This document shows positions 1 to 9,283 of a stretch of 52,952 nt of DNA, piece by piece. The notes beneath the pieces were generated by a model. That model did not search any database and was not told the DNA's origin. It saw only the letters and a list, made by a program, of their open reading frames with translations. The DNA is from Polaribacter glomeratus (GTDB lineage Bacteria > Bacteroidota > Bacteroidia > Flavobacteriales > Flavobacteriaceae). The DNA is taken from assembly GCF_002954665.1 (NCBI RefSeq), contig NZ_MSCM01000001.1, forward strand, positions 1,014,134 to 1,067,085, given 5' to 3'. Numbering within the stretch: the first letter of the stretch is position 1; each line of letters opens with the position of its first letter. Position numbers and translations under genes: made by a program.

Positions 1-191
1 TTTTGTGAGTTTTAAGTTATTTTTAATTGAATCTCACACATACTTACGAGAAGAATTGAAGTACGGTTTTAAAAAAAACGATTATTTTTAATTTATTTTT
101 AAAATCCCTATGAATAAAGGAGAAAAATGAAGTTAAATATTTAAAAATCCAGTAAATATTTGTAGTATTGTAATAGAAATCCTGATCTAAA

Positions 192-1007
192 TTGAAAAAC
201 GAGAACAAAAAAGCAGACTGGAAAGAAAAAATTCATGAAATTATTTATGAAGCGGATACAAAAGAAGGTAAACTTTTTGATGTAATTCTACTAATTGCAA
301 TTCTTGCTAGTATTATATTAGTTATGTTAGAAAGCATTAAAAGTTTTGATGCTAAATACCATAACTTTTTAAATATTTCTGAATGGATCATTACAATTCT
401 CTTTTCTATTGAATATATATTAAGAATAATATCTATAAAAAAACCATTTAAATATATTTTTAGTTTTTATGGTATTATTGATCTGTTATCTACAATTCCT
501 AAATACCTTTCTTTAATTTTATTAAACTCTCATCACCTAGCTGCTTTTAGAGCATTGCGTTTGTTGCGTGTTTTTAGAATTTTAAAATTAACCCGTTATA
601 TTGGCGCATCTAATACTTTAATGAAAGCACTACAAGCAAGTAAAGCCAAAATTGCAGTATTTATATTTTTTATAGTCATTATATGTATCCTCTTAGGTAC
701 TTTAATGTATATGATAGAAGGTGCAGAAAACGGTTTTACAAGTATTCCTAGAAGTGTATATTGGGCAATTGTAACTTTAACAACCGTTGGTTTTGGTGAT
801 ATTGCTCCACAAACCCCTTTAGGCCAGTTAATTGCAAGTGTTATTATGATTTTAGGTTATGGTATTATTGCAATTCCTACGGGTATTGTAAGTTCTGAAA
901 TTGCAAAAAAAAACATAGATTTAAACACGCATACTTGTAATACTTGTGCCGCAGAAAAACATAAAGAAAATGCTAGTTTTTGCCATAATTGCGGCAGTAA
1001 ATTTTAA
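192..1007 (+). CDS. Voltage-gated potassium channel with C-terminal zinc ribbon
   Basis: Six-transmembrane ion channel of the voltage-gated cation superfamily, in the inner membrane. Visible parts are S1 from about residue 27, an arginine-rich S4 (RALRLLRVFRILKLTR, about 118-133), the pore filter TTVGFGD near residue 198 that marks K+ selectivity, and S6 (GYGIIAIPTGIV). The last 25 residues carry two CxxC-type pairs (CNTC and CHNC), a small zinc ribbon in the cytosol that ordinary bacterial Kv channels lack. The start is TTG: an in-frame stop lies just upstream and the next ATG is inside S1. It ends three bases before miaA, so the two are probably co-transcribed. Channel family is secure; the role of the zinc ribbon (assembly or redox/metal sensing) is unknown. 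Confidence 0.9.
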   Translation: MKNENKKADWKEKIHEIIYEADTKEGKLFDVILLIAILASIILVMLESIKSFDAKYHNFLNISEWIITILFSIEYILRIISIKKPFKYIFSFYGIIDLLSTIPKYLSLILLNSHHLAAFRALRLLRVFRILKLTRYIGASNTLMKALQASKAKIAVFIFFIVIICILLGTLMYMIEGAENGFTSIPRSVYWAIVTLTTVGFGDIAPQTPLGQLIASVIMILGYGIIAIPTGIVSSEIAKKNIDLNTHTCNTCAAEKHKENASFCHNCGSKF

Positions 1008-1010
1008 AAA

Positions 1011-1928
1011 ATGAGTTCCAAAAACTATTTAATTACAATTGTTGGACCAACTGCAATTGGCAAAACTGCTTTGAGTATTCAATTGGCTAACTACTTTAAA
1101 GCAGATATTATTTCTTCGGATTCTAGACAGTTTTATAAAGAAATGACTATTGGTACAGCCGTTCCAGACACAGATGAATTAGGTTCTGCCACGCATCATT
1201 TTATACAAAATAGAAGTATTTTTGATGATTATAATGTAGGAACTTTTGAAAGAGATGCACTTTCTAAATTGGACGAATTGTTTCAAAAAAATCCAGTTCA
1301 AATTATGGTTGGCGGAAGTGGTTTATATATTGATGCTGTTTTAAAAGGACTTGATTATTTTCCTGATGTAGATCCAAAAATAAGAGCGCAATTAACTTAT
1401 CAACTGCAAGAGAAAGGAATCGAATCACTTCAAGAAAAATTAAAAGAGTTAGATTTAGAAACGTATAATTCAATAGCGATTGATAATCCTCACAGAATTA
1501 CGAGAGCTTTAGAAATTTGTATTGGATCAAAAATACCCTACTCTAGTTTTAAAAATAAACCAAAAACAACTAGAAACTTCACAGCAATTAAAATAGGATT
1601 AACTGCCGATAGAGAAATTATTTACAACAGAATTAACACAAGAGTAGATAATATGCTTGCTAATGGCTTAGTAGAAGAAGCAAAAAACCTATATATTAAT
1701 AAAGAATTAAACGCCTTACAAACTGTTGGGTACAGAGAATTGTTTTCTTTTTTTGATGGCGAATTCACCCAAGATTTTGCAATATCTGAAATAAAAAAAA
1801 ATACAAGACGTTTTGCAAAAAGACAAAGTACCTGGTTTAAAAAAGACCAAGAAATTTTGTGGTTTGATTATCAAACGGATATCAATAAAATAATAAATAA
1901 AATTTCTGATAAAATTAACGATATTTAA
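1011..1928 (+). CDS. miaA: tRNA dimethylallyltransferase MiaA
   Basis: Transfers a dimethylallyl group to N6 of A37 in tRNAs that read UNN codons, the first step toward ms2i6A. The P-loop GPTAIGKT is at residues 12-19, followed by the family motif ISSDSRQFYKEMTIGTA and, later, GGSGLYIDAVLKGLD and RRFAKRQSTWFKK. At 305 residues it has the normal bacterial length. It follows the channel gene after three bases. A MiaE-like hydroxylase that could act on the end product of this pathway lies about 10 kb downstream in the same window. Assignment is secure. Confidence 0.97.
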   Translation: MSSKNYLITIVGPTAIGKTALSIQLANYFKADIISSDSRQFYKEMTIGTAVPDTDELGSATHHFIQNRSIFDDYNVGTFERDALSKLDELFQKNPVQIMVGGSGLYIDAVLKGLDYFPDVDPKIRAQLTYQLQEKGIESLQEKLKELDLETYNSIAIDNPHRITRALEICIGSKIPYSSFKNKPKTTRNFTAIKIGLTADREIIYNRINTRVDNMLANGLVEEAKNLYINKELNALQTVGYRELFSFFDGEFTQDFAISEIKKNTRRFAKRQSTWFKKDQEILWFDYQTDINKIINKISDKINDI

Positions 1929-1940
1929 TACTACTAAATT

Positions 1941-1969
1941 TTTGCAATTCAACTACTTTTATATCTTTG
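1941..1969 (+). promoter_or_regulatory. Bacteroidota-type promoter of the OmpH gene
   Basis: TTTG (-33 element, 1941-1944), a 17-base spacer, then TATCTTTG (-7 element, 1962-1969) match the Bacteroidota sigma-A consensus TTTG / TAnnTTTG exactly. Transcription would start near 1975, just before the ATG at 1988. This places the promoter within the short gap after miaA and argues against any start upstream of 1988. Confidence 0.8.
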
Positions 1970-1987
1970 CTCTACAAAATACACATT

Positions 1988-2509
1988 ATGAAATTTAAAA
2001 TTACAATTCTTTTTATCGTTTTTATTAGTACACTATCTATCGCACAATCAAAAGTTGGTACAATTAACAGCGAATACATTATAAGTATTATGCCACAAAC
2101 TAAGATTGTTGTTGAAAAAACACAAGATTATGGTGCAAAATTAGATTCTTCTTTTTCAATTAAAGCAAAAGATTACGAAGATAAAGTAGCTGACTTTAGA
2201 AAAAATGAAGCTGAATATGGTGAGTTAATGAAAAAAACATTGGTAAATGAAATTACTTCAATGGAACAGGAATTAAAGAAATATCAAGAAAATGGAAATA
2301 AATTAATGCAATTAAAGCAAAACGAACTAATGCGTCCTTTGTATAAATTATTAAATGATGCTATAGAACAAGTTTCAAAAGAAAATAAATACACACAAGT
2401 TTTAACTACAAGTGGAAATCAGTTTGCATACCTTGATGAAAAATTTGATATTACACAATTAGTTATGAATAAATTAGGTGTTAAAGCACCTGTAGAAGTA
2501 AAAGAGTAA
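1988..2509 (+). CDS. OmpH/Skp family periplasmic chaperone
   Basis: Exported protein of 173 residues. It has a clear signal peptide (KITILFIVFISTLSIAQ) followed by the Skp-type N-terminal strand SKVGTINSEYIISIMPQT, a long charged helical hairpin rich in K/E/Q (about residues 50-130), and a closing strand YTQVLTTSGNQFAYL. Family members bind unfolded outer-membrane proteins in the periplasm and form trimers. The ATG at 1988 is chosen because a consensus promoter ends at 1969 and the signal peptide begins there; an in-frame upstream codon would lie inside the -7 box. A terminator follows directly, so the gene appears to be its own unit. Confidence 0.9.
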   Translation: MKFKITILFIVFISTLSIAQSKVGTINSEYIISIMPQTKIVVEKTQDYGAKLDSSFSIKAKDYEDKVADFRKNEAEYGELMKKTLVNEITSMEQELKKYQENGNKLMQLKQNELMRPLYKLLNDAIEQVSKENKYTQVLTTSGNQFAYLDEKFDITQLVMNKLGVKAPVEVKE

Positions 2510-2530
2510 TTTACTTTCCATTATAATTCT

Positions 2531-2559
2531 AAAACCTCTCGCTTTGTGAGGTTTTTTTT
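2531..2559 (+). terminator. Intrinsic terminator after the OmpH gene
   Basis: AAAACCTC pairs with GAGGTTTT around a nine-base loop, and the right arm runs into eight T residues. It lies 22 bases after the OmpH stop codon and is a typical rho-independent terminator for the plus strand. Confidence 0.85.
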
Positions 2560-2778
2560 ATGTAAAAAGGTTTTTAGTTGAAGTATATTCGGTAAAAATA
2601 GTAAATTAGCTTAATTTGAATAAATAAAGTAACTTTAGTATTATTTTTCACATTAGTTAAAACCGATAATAATAGTTTAAATCATATAGAAATCTATTCA
2701 TAAAAGGAATAATAAGTTAAGCTGTAAAACTTAAAAAATTCAGCAATAAAAAATAGAAACCAAAAAACAAACAATAAC

Positions 2779-2883
2779 ATGGCAAAAAGTAACGACGCAA
2801 GAAAAAATGTTAAAAAGGAAGCATCAAAAACTCCTAAAGAGAAGAAAGCTGCAAAACAAGTAAAGAAATCTAGAAAAGAATAA
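2779..2883 (+). CDS. Small lysine-rich basic protein
   Basis: A 34-residue open frame beginning MAKSNDARKNVKKEASK, with about 40% Lys/Arg and no hydrophobic stretch. It has an ATG start, stands alone between two terminators, and has a gap of more than 200 bases upstream that could hold its promoter. The composition (K, A, E, S) suggests a nucleic-acid- or ribosome-associated peptide, but no domain can be named. I recall similar short basic proteins as conserved hypotheticals in flavobacteria. It could still be a chance frame, but the regular composition and tidy flanks favour a real gene. Confidence 0.6.
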   Translation: MAKSNDARKNVKKEASKTPKEKKAAKQVKKSRKE

Positions 2884-2898
2884 TTTTAGTTTTAATTA

Positions 2899-2960
2899 AA
2901 AAAAGCTTCAAATTTAGAAAACGTTTTTTATAGTTCGTTTTATAAATTTGTAGCTTTTTT
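2899..2960. terminator. Bidirectional terminator between the small basic gene and msrA
   Basis: A long inverted repeat: 2899-2915 pairs with 2944-2960 over 17 positions with a single T-T mismatch, with an inner stem AAAACG/CGTTTT. The left arm starts with six A and the right arm ends with six T, so it can end transcription on both strands: the plus-strand small gene and the minus-strand msrA, whose stop codon is at 2983. Confidence 0.85.
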
Positions 2961-2982
2961 CGTGAAAAGTCTTAGACAACTT

Positions 2983-3633
2983 TTAATGAACCTCTTTCTT
3001 TAATAAACTAGGAAATTTCTTTTTAAACTTATTTAATCTTGGTACAGAAACGGCTTTAACATAACTTTGATTAGGATTTCTTTTCTCAAAATCTTGGTGA
3101 TATTCTTCTGCTTCGTAAAATTTTGTAAGCTTTGTAACTTCCGTTGCTATTTTACCGTTGTAAACTTCTTTATTTAATTTTGAAATTGCATTATCTATAA
3201 TCGCTTTTTCTTTATCATTTTCATAAAAAGCAATAGATCTGTATTGTGTTCCATAATCTGGGTTTTGTCCGTTAACAGTTGTTGGGTCATGAGAGCCAAA
3301 AAAAACGGTTACAAGCGTTTCAAAACTTGCTTTTTCAGGATTGTAATAAACCGCAACAGCTTCTGCATGTCCTGTTTTTCCTGTTCCGATAGATTGATAA
3401 GTAGGATTTTTTGTAAAACCGCCAGCATAACCAGAAACAGCTTCCTCTACTCCTGTTACACTTTCAAAAATAGCCTCTACACACCAAAAACAACCACTTG
3501 CAAAATAAGCTACCTTGGTTTCTTTAGAAGGTTTATAAGGTACTTTAGAAACTTCTTCTTTTTTAGAAAAACCTAAGCAAGAAATTAAAAGTAATACGAC
3601 ACTAAAAGTAAAAACTGATTTTATAATTTTCAT
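2983..3633 (-). CDS. msrA: Peptide-methionine (S)-S-oxide reductase MsrA, lipoprotein form
   Basis: Reduces methionine-S-sulfoxide in damaged proteins. The catalytic motif GCFWCVEA is at about residues 47-54, followed by GYAGG, the GHAEAV segment and the substrate-pocket motifs HDPTTVNGQNPDYGTQYRS and EEYHQDF. The N-terminus is a lipoprotein signal with lipobox LISC (cysteine about 19), so the enzyme is anchored outside the inner membrane rather than cytosolic, unlike the common MsrA. It stands alone, with a shared terminator downstream. Its own promoter is probably in the 300-base gap before dnaX, but no perfect TAnnTTTG box is visible there on this strand. Confidence 0.95.
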   Translation of the reverse strand: MKIIKSVFTFSVVLLLISCLGFSKKEEVSKVPYKPSKETKVAYFASGCFWCVEAIFESVTGVEEAVSGYAGGFTKNPTYQSIGTGKTGHAEAVAVYYNPEKASFETLVTVFFGSHDPTTVNGQNPDYGTQYRSIAFYENDKEKAIIDNAISKLNKEVYNGKIATEVTKLTKFYEAEEYHQDFEKRNPNQSYVKAVSVPRLNKFKKKFPSLLKKEVH

Positions 3634-3947
3634 ATTCTGATTTTATATAGGTTAATAAAAATTTACACTTAAAATAAGATTAAAACCTTAAATGCAAATT
3701 TCGCGACTTTTAATTCGAAAAAAAAACGAATTACAAGTTTAGTCGTATCAATTTAGAACTTCGTACAATTTGTTTACAACTTTAGCATTTTTTTAAGAAA
3801 CCAATTTGTGAAAAATAGTTGAGATACCTATTTTTGTTACTTAATCTAAAAATTCTAAGATATCTCCTTAAAGCGAAGTTGAAAGTTTATAAATTTTAAG
3901 CATTTTCGACTACATTTAAATAGCTATTTTATTTTAAATATACTTAA
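3634..3947. other. Intergenic region between divergent msrA and dnaX
   Basis: About 310 AT-rich bases between divergently read genes; it must hold promoters for both. On the minus strand GAAATTTG (near 3691) is one base away from the TAnnTTTG consensus and is the best msrA candidate. No convincing box was found for dnaX. No reading frame, repeat or structured RNA was recognised. Confidence 0.4.
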
Positions 3948-5633
3948 ATGGAGCATTTTATAGTTTCTGCGCGTAAATACCGTCCTCAAAATTTTGAGGA
4001 TGTTGTTGGGCAACAAGCCATTACAAATACGTTAGAGAACGCTATAAAAAATAATCATTTAGCGCAAGCTTTGCTGTTTACGGGTCCTAGAGGTGTTGGT
4101 AAAACATCTTGTGCAAGGATTTTGGCGAAGAAAATAAATCAACAAGGTGTAGAAATTGGAGAAGATGAAGATTTTGCTTTCAATATTTTTGAGCTGGATG
4201 CTGCTTCTAACAATTCTGTAGATGATATTAGAAGTTTAACAGACCAAGTTCGTATACCACCACAAACAGGAAAATACAAAGTATATATTATTGATGAAGT
4301 ACACATGCTTTCTCAATCTGCCTTTAATGCCTTTTTAAAGACTTTAGAAGAACCTCCTGCACATGCTATTTTTATTTTAGCAACTACAGAAAAGCATAAA
4401 ATTATTCCTACTATTTTATCTCGTTGTCAAATTTTTGATTTTAAAAGAATTGGTGTTTTAGATGCTAAAAATTATCTAAAAACGATTTGCGAAAAAGAAA
4501 ATATTACTGCAGAAGATGATGCTTTACACATTATTGCTCAAAAAGCAGATGGCGCAATGCGCGATGCTTTATCAATCTTTGATAGAGTTGTAAGTTTTTC
4601 TGGAAAGGATTTAACTCGTGAAGCGGTTACAGAAAACCTAAATGTGTTAGATTACGATTCTTATTTTAATATGACAGATTTATTGTTGACTAACAACATT
4701 CCTGGTGTATTAAATGCATTCAATACTATTTTAGGAAAAGGTTTTGAAGGGCATCATTTTATAAACGGTTTGGCTAGTCATTTTAGAGATTTATTAGTAG
4801 CTAAAGACAAAGCAACAATCGAGTTATTAGAAGTTGGCGACAGCGCAAAAAAGAAATATTTAGAGCAAGCTACCAAAGCTAGTATTCCGTTTTTATTACA
4901 ATCCATCAATAAAGCAAATGAGTGCGATTTAAATTATAGAGCTAGTAAAAATCAGCGATTGCTGGTTGAATTAACTTTAATGCAAATTGCCTCTATCACT
5001 TTTGATGGAGAAAAAAAAAAACCAGCTAACTACATAATTCCTGCAACATTTTTTCAAGCACTTTCTCCTGCTGTAAAAGAAATTGTAAAGCCTATAAAAA
5101 AAATAGTAATCGTTAAGCAAGAAAAGGTTTCAGAATCAAAGTCAGAGGTTAAAAAACCTGTTTTAAATTCTGCTATAAAACGTACTTCTTCTCTCTCTTT
5201 AAAAAGCATTCATCAAAAAAAAGAAGAAAAGAAAGCTGTTATTGAAGAAAATTTTGACAATCACCCAAAAGATGCTTTTTCAGAAAATGAATTGCAACTA
5301 TTTTGGGAAGCGTATGTAAATCTACTTAGAAGTAAAGGCGAAAACAGCATGGCTTCTATTGTTGCTACGGATGTTCCTAAATTAGAAGAAAATTTTAGCG
5401 TTTCATTTACAGTACCAAATAAATTGATGGAAGATCAATTTAGAAAAGGGAGACCAAAATTATTGAACTTTTTACGTGAAAAAACCAATAATTACGGAAT
5501 AACCATTCATGTAAAACTAAATGAAAGTGTTGAAAAAAAGTTTGCTTACACTCCTTTAGAAAAATTTAATAAAATGAAGGAAAAGAATCCCCTTTTAGAA
5601 AAATTACGCCAAACTTTTGAGCTAGATATGTAA
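3948..5633 (+). CDS. dnaX: DNA polymerase III subunit gamma/tau
   Basis: Clamp-loader ATPase of the replisome. The N-terminus VSARKYRPQNFEDVVGQ, the P-loop GPRGVGKTS (residues 46-54), Walker B IIDEVHML near 115, sensor-1 ATTEKHKI and the SRCQIF arginine-finger motif are all present. The four-cysteine zinc module that in E. coli sits between Walker A and the ELDAAS motif is absent and replaced by a short acidic linker; this is typical of flavobacterial DnaX. The tail from about residue 380 is a lysine-rich linker followed by a C-terminal domain (about 440-561). Monocistronic by spacing; MutS-like ATPase follows after 54 bases. Confidence 0.96.
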   Translation: MEHFIVSARKYRPQNFEDVVGQQAITNTLENAIKNNHLAQALLFTGPRGVGKTSCARILAKKINQQGVEIGEDEDFAFNIFELDAASNNSVDDIRSLTDQVRIPPQTGKYKVYIIDEVHMLSQSAFNAFLKTLEEPPAHAIFILATTEKHKIIPTILSRCQIFDFKRIGVLDAKNYLKTICEKENITAEDDALHIIAQKADGAMRDALSIFDRVVSFSGKDLTREAVTENLNVLDYDSYFNMTDLLLTNNIPGVLNAFNTILGKGFEGHHFINGLASHFRDLLVAKDKATIELLEVGDSAKKKYLEQATKASIPFLLQSINKANECDLNYRASKNQRLLVELTLMQIASITFDGEKKKPANYIIPATFFQALSPAVKEIVKPIKKIVIVKQEKVSESKSEVKKPVLNSAIKRTSSLSLKSIHQKKEEKKAVIEENFDNHPKDAFSENELQLFWEAYVNLLRSKGENSMASIVATDVPKLEENFSVSFTVPNKLMEDQFRKGRPKLLNFLREKTNNYGITIHVKLNESVEKKFAYTPLEKFNKMKEKNPLLEKLRQTFELDM

Positions 5634-5687
5634 CTTCTTAAGGTTTTAGACTACATATAGATACACACTCTTTTTAAATTTAGGTTT

Positions 5688-7337
5688 ATGAATTATATTT
5701 TAGGAGTTCTATGTATGCTAATCATACTCTTTTTAATAGATAACTATCATAAAAAGAATAGATTAAAAAAAACTAGAAAACAGTTAGTTGAAAATTGGGG
5801 AAAGCAGACTAAAACAGCACATTATAATTTCTTTGCAATTGGCAAGTATTTTAATAACAATGCTCATAAGAGAAAAGCGTTTCATATTCTATCAGAAAAA
5901 AATAATATTGATTTTGATATCGATGCCGTTTTTAAGTTTGTTGATAGAACTTCCTCAAAAATTGGTCAACAATATTTATACTATAAATTAAGAACTGTTG
6001 GTACTATTGAAGATTTATTAAGGTTTGATGCCTTAACTACTATTTTTGAAAATGAGAAAGACTTAAGTGTTTATTGTCAATTAGAATTAGCAAAATTGAA
6101 TAGCAATAACTCTTATTATTTAGAGGATTTAATTAATGAAGAACAACTAGAAAAACCAAAATATATCTGGTTAATTTGGTCTTTAACTTTTTTGGCAATT
6201 TCATCAATAGTATTGATTTTAATTTATCCATTATTTGGGCTTTTGTTGATTCCTATTTTAGCTGTAAATATGGTTTTTCACTATAAAAACAAGCATAGTG
6301 TAACATATTATTTAAATGGTGTACATCAATTATCTAGGGCTTTAAAAGTAAGTAAAAAATTAAGTTCAAATTCTAAAATAGCGGCTCATTTTAAAGACAC
6401 ATCATTTATAAAGAGGATACAAACTATTCAAAATAAATCAGAATTTATAGCTTTTGAAAAAAATATTAGCAACGAATTTTTATTCGCTTTTTGGTTTTTA
6501 TTTGAAATTATTAAAATTTTATTTAATGTAGAATACTTGGTTTTTTATAGTTTTTTGGGCGCGATTTCTAAAGAAAGAAAAAGTATAGAAAACATGTTTC
6601 TTTTTATTGGCGAAATTGATGCTTCAATATCTACAGCTTCCTTAAAATCTGGTAATTTAAAAATATGTAAACCAACTTTTACTGATAAAAATGAATTAAG
6701 TGTAAAAGGAATTTACCATCCGTTGATAGAAAATTGTGTTTTAAATGATGTGAGTTTAAGCCAAAAAAGTTTGTTGCTTACGGGTTCTAATATGTCTGGC
6801 AAAACTACTTTTATAAGAACAGTTGCTATAAACAGCATTTTAGCACAAACATTGCATATTTGTTTTGCAGATGAGTATGCTGCACCTTTTTATAAAGTAT
6901 ATTCTTCGATAAGAATTACAGACGATTTGTTAAAAAACACTAGTTATTATTTGCAAGAAGTGTTAAATATAAAAGAATTAATTGAGGCATCTAATGATAA
7001 AAACCCTTGTTTATTTGTGTTAGATGAAATTTTTAAAGGCACAAATACGGTTGAGAGAATTTCTGGCGGAAAAGCCATTTTATCTTATTTAAATAAAGAC
7101 CATCACACTGTTTTTGTATCTACGCATGATATAGAATTAACAGATTTATTACAAAAAGAGAAATATGAATTATTTCATTTTAGTGAGCATATTGAAAATA
7201 ATAAACTCCTTTTTGATCATAAAATTAAAAAAGGAAAATTACAAACTAAAAATGCCATAAAGATTTTAGAATTATATAAGTATCCATCAGAAATAATTGA
7301 AGATGCTAAGAATATAGAAAGTACATATTATTCTTGA
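5688..7337 (+). CDS. Membrane-anchored MutS-family ATPase
   Basis: A protein with the MutS C-terminal ABC-type ATPase: Walker A TGSNMSGKTTFIRT near residues 365-378, Walker B/D-loop FVLDEIFKGTNTVER and the H-switch VFVSTHDIE. It lacks the mismatch-binding and connector domains of true MutS. Instead it has an N-terminal hydrophobic segment (residues 3-17) and a pair of membrane segments (about 157-195), with another hydrophobic stretch before the ATPase. This membrane MutS-like architecture occurs across Bacteroidota; its substrate is unknown and it should not be called a mismatch-repair enzyme. Its last ten bases overlap the convergent antiporter gene, and no terminator lies between them. Confidence 0.85.
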   Translation: MNYILGVLCMLIILFLIDNYHKKNRLKKTRKQLVENWGKQTKTAHYNFFAIGKYFNNNAHKRKAFHILSEKNNIDFDIDAVFKFVDRTSSKIGQQYLYYKLRTVGTIEDLLRFDALTTIFENEKDLSVYCQLELAKLNSNNSYYLEDLINEEQLEKPKYIWLIWSLTFLAISSIVLILIYPLFGLLLIPILAVNMVFHYKNKHSVTYYLNGVHQLSRALKVSKKLSSNSKIAAHFKDTSFIKRIQTIQNKSEFIAFEKNISNEFLFAFWFLFEIIKILFNVEYLVFYSFLGAISKERKSIENMFLFIGEIDASISTASLKSGNLKICKPTFTDKNELSVKGIYHPLIENCVLNDVSLSQKSLLLTGSNMSGKTTFIRTVAINSILAQTLHICFADEYAAPFYKVYSSIRITDDLLKNTSYYLQEVLNIKELIEASNDKNPCLFVLDEIFKGTNTVERISGGKAILSYLNKDHHTVFVSTHDIELTDLLQKEKYELFHFSEHIENNKLLFDHKIKKGKLQTKNAIKILELYKYPSEIIEDAKNIESTYYS

Positions 7338-9154
7338 AAAACTAACTTTTTTCCTAAATAGAATAACACGCACTTCTCTCTAGTTTCCTTGGTTTTTTCA
7401 AATTCAGGGACCAAATATAAACCTTCTCCTTTTTCAATAAATAAAGGAATTGATTTTTCTTCAAGTGCCAACAATTCTAGTATATTATTGTATTGTTTTT
7501 CGGATTCAATTTTTACTTCATTAATTTTAGGATTTTCTCTATAAGCTTCGCTTAGATTTATAAAATCATCATTTGGCGTAAAAAAACTTTCTCTTTCTTT
7601 TTTTGATGCATTTTGGGTTTCTATAGAAGAGGCAATTTTATACGAACCATGCTCACCCAAATCTTTAGAAAAACTATTTAAAGCATGCATATTTACAGAA
7701 TCATTACCCGTTAAAGCTATTAAATATCCAACATCATTTAACTCTATATTATCAGTTAAATTATCATCATAAATATTTTCATTAAATGCTTCTAAACCAT
7801 CTTCTAAAGCCTGTTCTATAAACTTCTTATTAGAATCTATAAGGACTACCCTTTTACCTTTGTCTCTTAAAAATCTGGCAATTAACCTAGATGGTTTAGA
7901 AGCACCAATAATTAAAATTCCGTTAGAACTTTTTAGAAATACACCAACCATTTTAGCAAATAATCTTGCTGTAGTTGCATTTAGAAGTACGGTTCCTAAA
8001 ACAATCATAAAAACCAAAGGAGTAATGTATTCTGCACCTTCTACGCCCTCTTTTAATAATTTACTGCCAAATAAAGAAGCAATACCGGCTGCTACGATTC
8101 CTCTTGGTCCAACCCAACTTATAAATAATTTTTCGTTAAATTTTAAATTAGAATTAATAGTACATACAAAAACAGCTAAAGGCCTAATTATAAAAACAAC
8201 GATACCAAATAATGCAGCAGTTTTCCAGGTATAAAGTAACATTAAATCTTCTATATTGATATTTGCAGCTAATAAAATAAACAGCATAGAAATTAATAAA
8301 ACACTCAAAGATTCTTTAAAATATAGTAGTTCTTTTAAGTTTTTTAATTTTCCATTACCTAAAACCATACCCATAACTACAACAGCTAAAAGACCAGATT
8401 CATGGGCAAATACTTCGGATTCTACAAAAACCAACAATACTGTTGATAAAGAAACAACGTTTAATAAATAATGCGGAATTAATTTTTTATTGATGGCATA
8501 GGCCAATGCATGTGCAAATGTAAAACCGAAAGTAGTACCAAATAATAAGATTTTACCAAATTCAATTAATGCAGTTTTAGTAAATCCGCCATCACCACCA
8601 ACACTAATAAATTCAAAAACCAATACAGCTACTAATGCACCTATTGGATCTATTAAAATTCCTTCCCATTTTAAAACTGTTGAAATATCTTTTTTTAACG
8701 GAACATTTCTTAAAATTGGTGTAATTACAGTTGGCCCAGTAACAATAATTAATCCAGAGAAAAGAAAAGACATTTCCCAACCTAATTCAAAAACATAATG
8801 TGCTACAATTCCTGCACCAAAAAAAGTAATAGCAGAACCCAAGGTTATTAATTTTGTAATTACAGGACCCACGTTTTTAATTTCCTCTCTTTTTAAAGTT
8901 AAACCTCCTTCAAATAAAATGACACTAATTGCCAATGAAACAAAATAGTACAAATTATCACCAGGAAATAAGCCTTTTTCTCCATTCCATATTGGTTCTA
9001 TCCATTTAGAGCCGTCTTCACTTAAGTACGCTGCAGCAATTGGCCCTACTAATAAACCTATCAAAATTAGTGGTAAAATTGCCGGGATTTTAAATTTCCA
9101 TGCAACCCATTGCGCCAATATTCCTAAAATTATAATTCCTGCTAATTCTAACAT
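7328..9154 (-). CDS. Cation:proton antiporter (CPA1 type) with TrkA-N domain
   Basis: Inner-membrane Na+ or K+/H+ exchanger. About 12 membrane helices occupy residues 1-405, with the family segments LILIGLLVGP, LFEGGLTLKREEI, TGPTVITPILRNV and FISWVGPRGIVAAGIASLFG. From about residue 415 there is a cytosolic Rossmann (TrkA-N/RCK) domain, GILIIGASKPSRLIARFLRDKG ending its first strand-turn-helix, expected to bind NAD(H) and gate the exchanger. A last segment of about 90 residues resembles a degenerate RCK C-lobe. It is read convergently with, and overlaps by ten bases, the MutS-like gene; it is divergent from the USP gene, with 129 bases between. The ion exchanged cannot be told from sequence. 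Confidence 0.9.
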   Translation of the reverse strand: MLELAGIIILGILAQWVAWKFKIPAILPLILIGLLVGPIAAAYLSEDGSKWIEPIWNGEKGLFPGDNLYYFVSLAISVILFEGGLTLKREEIKNVGPVITKLITLGSAITFFGAGIVAHYVFELGWEMSFLFSGLIIVTGPTVITPILRNVPLKKDISTVLKWEGILIDPIGALVAVLVFEFISVGGDGGFTKTALIEFGKILLFGTTFGFTFAHALAYAINKKLIPHYLLNVVSLSTVLLVFVESEVFAHESGLLAVVVMGMVLGNGKLKNLKELLYFKESLSVLLISMLFILLAANINIEDLMLLYTWKTAALFGIVVFIIRPLAVFVCTINSNLKFNEKLFISWVGPRGIVAAGIASLFGSKLLKEGVEGAEYITPLVFMIVLGTVLLNATTARLFAKMVGVFLKSSNGILIIGASKPSRLIARFLRDKGKRVVLIDSNKKFIEQALEDGLEAFNENIYDDNLTDNIELNDVGYLIALTGNDSVNMHALNSFSKDLGEHGSYKIASSIETQNASKKERESFFTPNDDFINLSEAYRENPKINEVKIESEKQYNNILELLALEEKSIPLFIEKGEGLYLVPEFEKTKETREKCVLFYLGKKLVFQE

Positions 9155-9283
9155 TGTTATTAATATGTGTTTAAATGTAAATTTAGGAATGTTTATTCAT
9201 CTTAAAAATTAAAATCTTAGTTTTTTTCTTTCTTATAAAGTTTCTTATCTTGCGTACATAACCAAATATCAAACTCTTTCCTG

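Noticed and set aside
5688..7337. MutS mismatch-repair protein
   Set aside because: Only the ATPase part matches; mismatch-binding domains are replaced by membrane segments.
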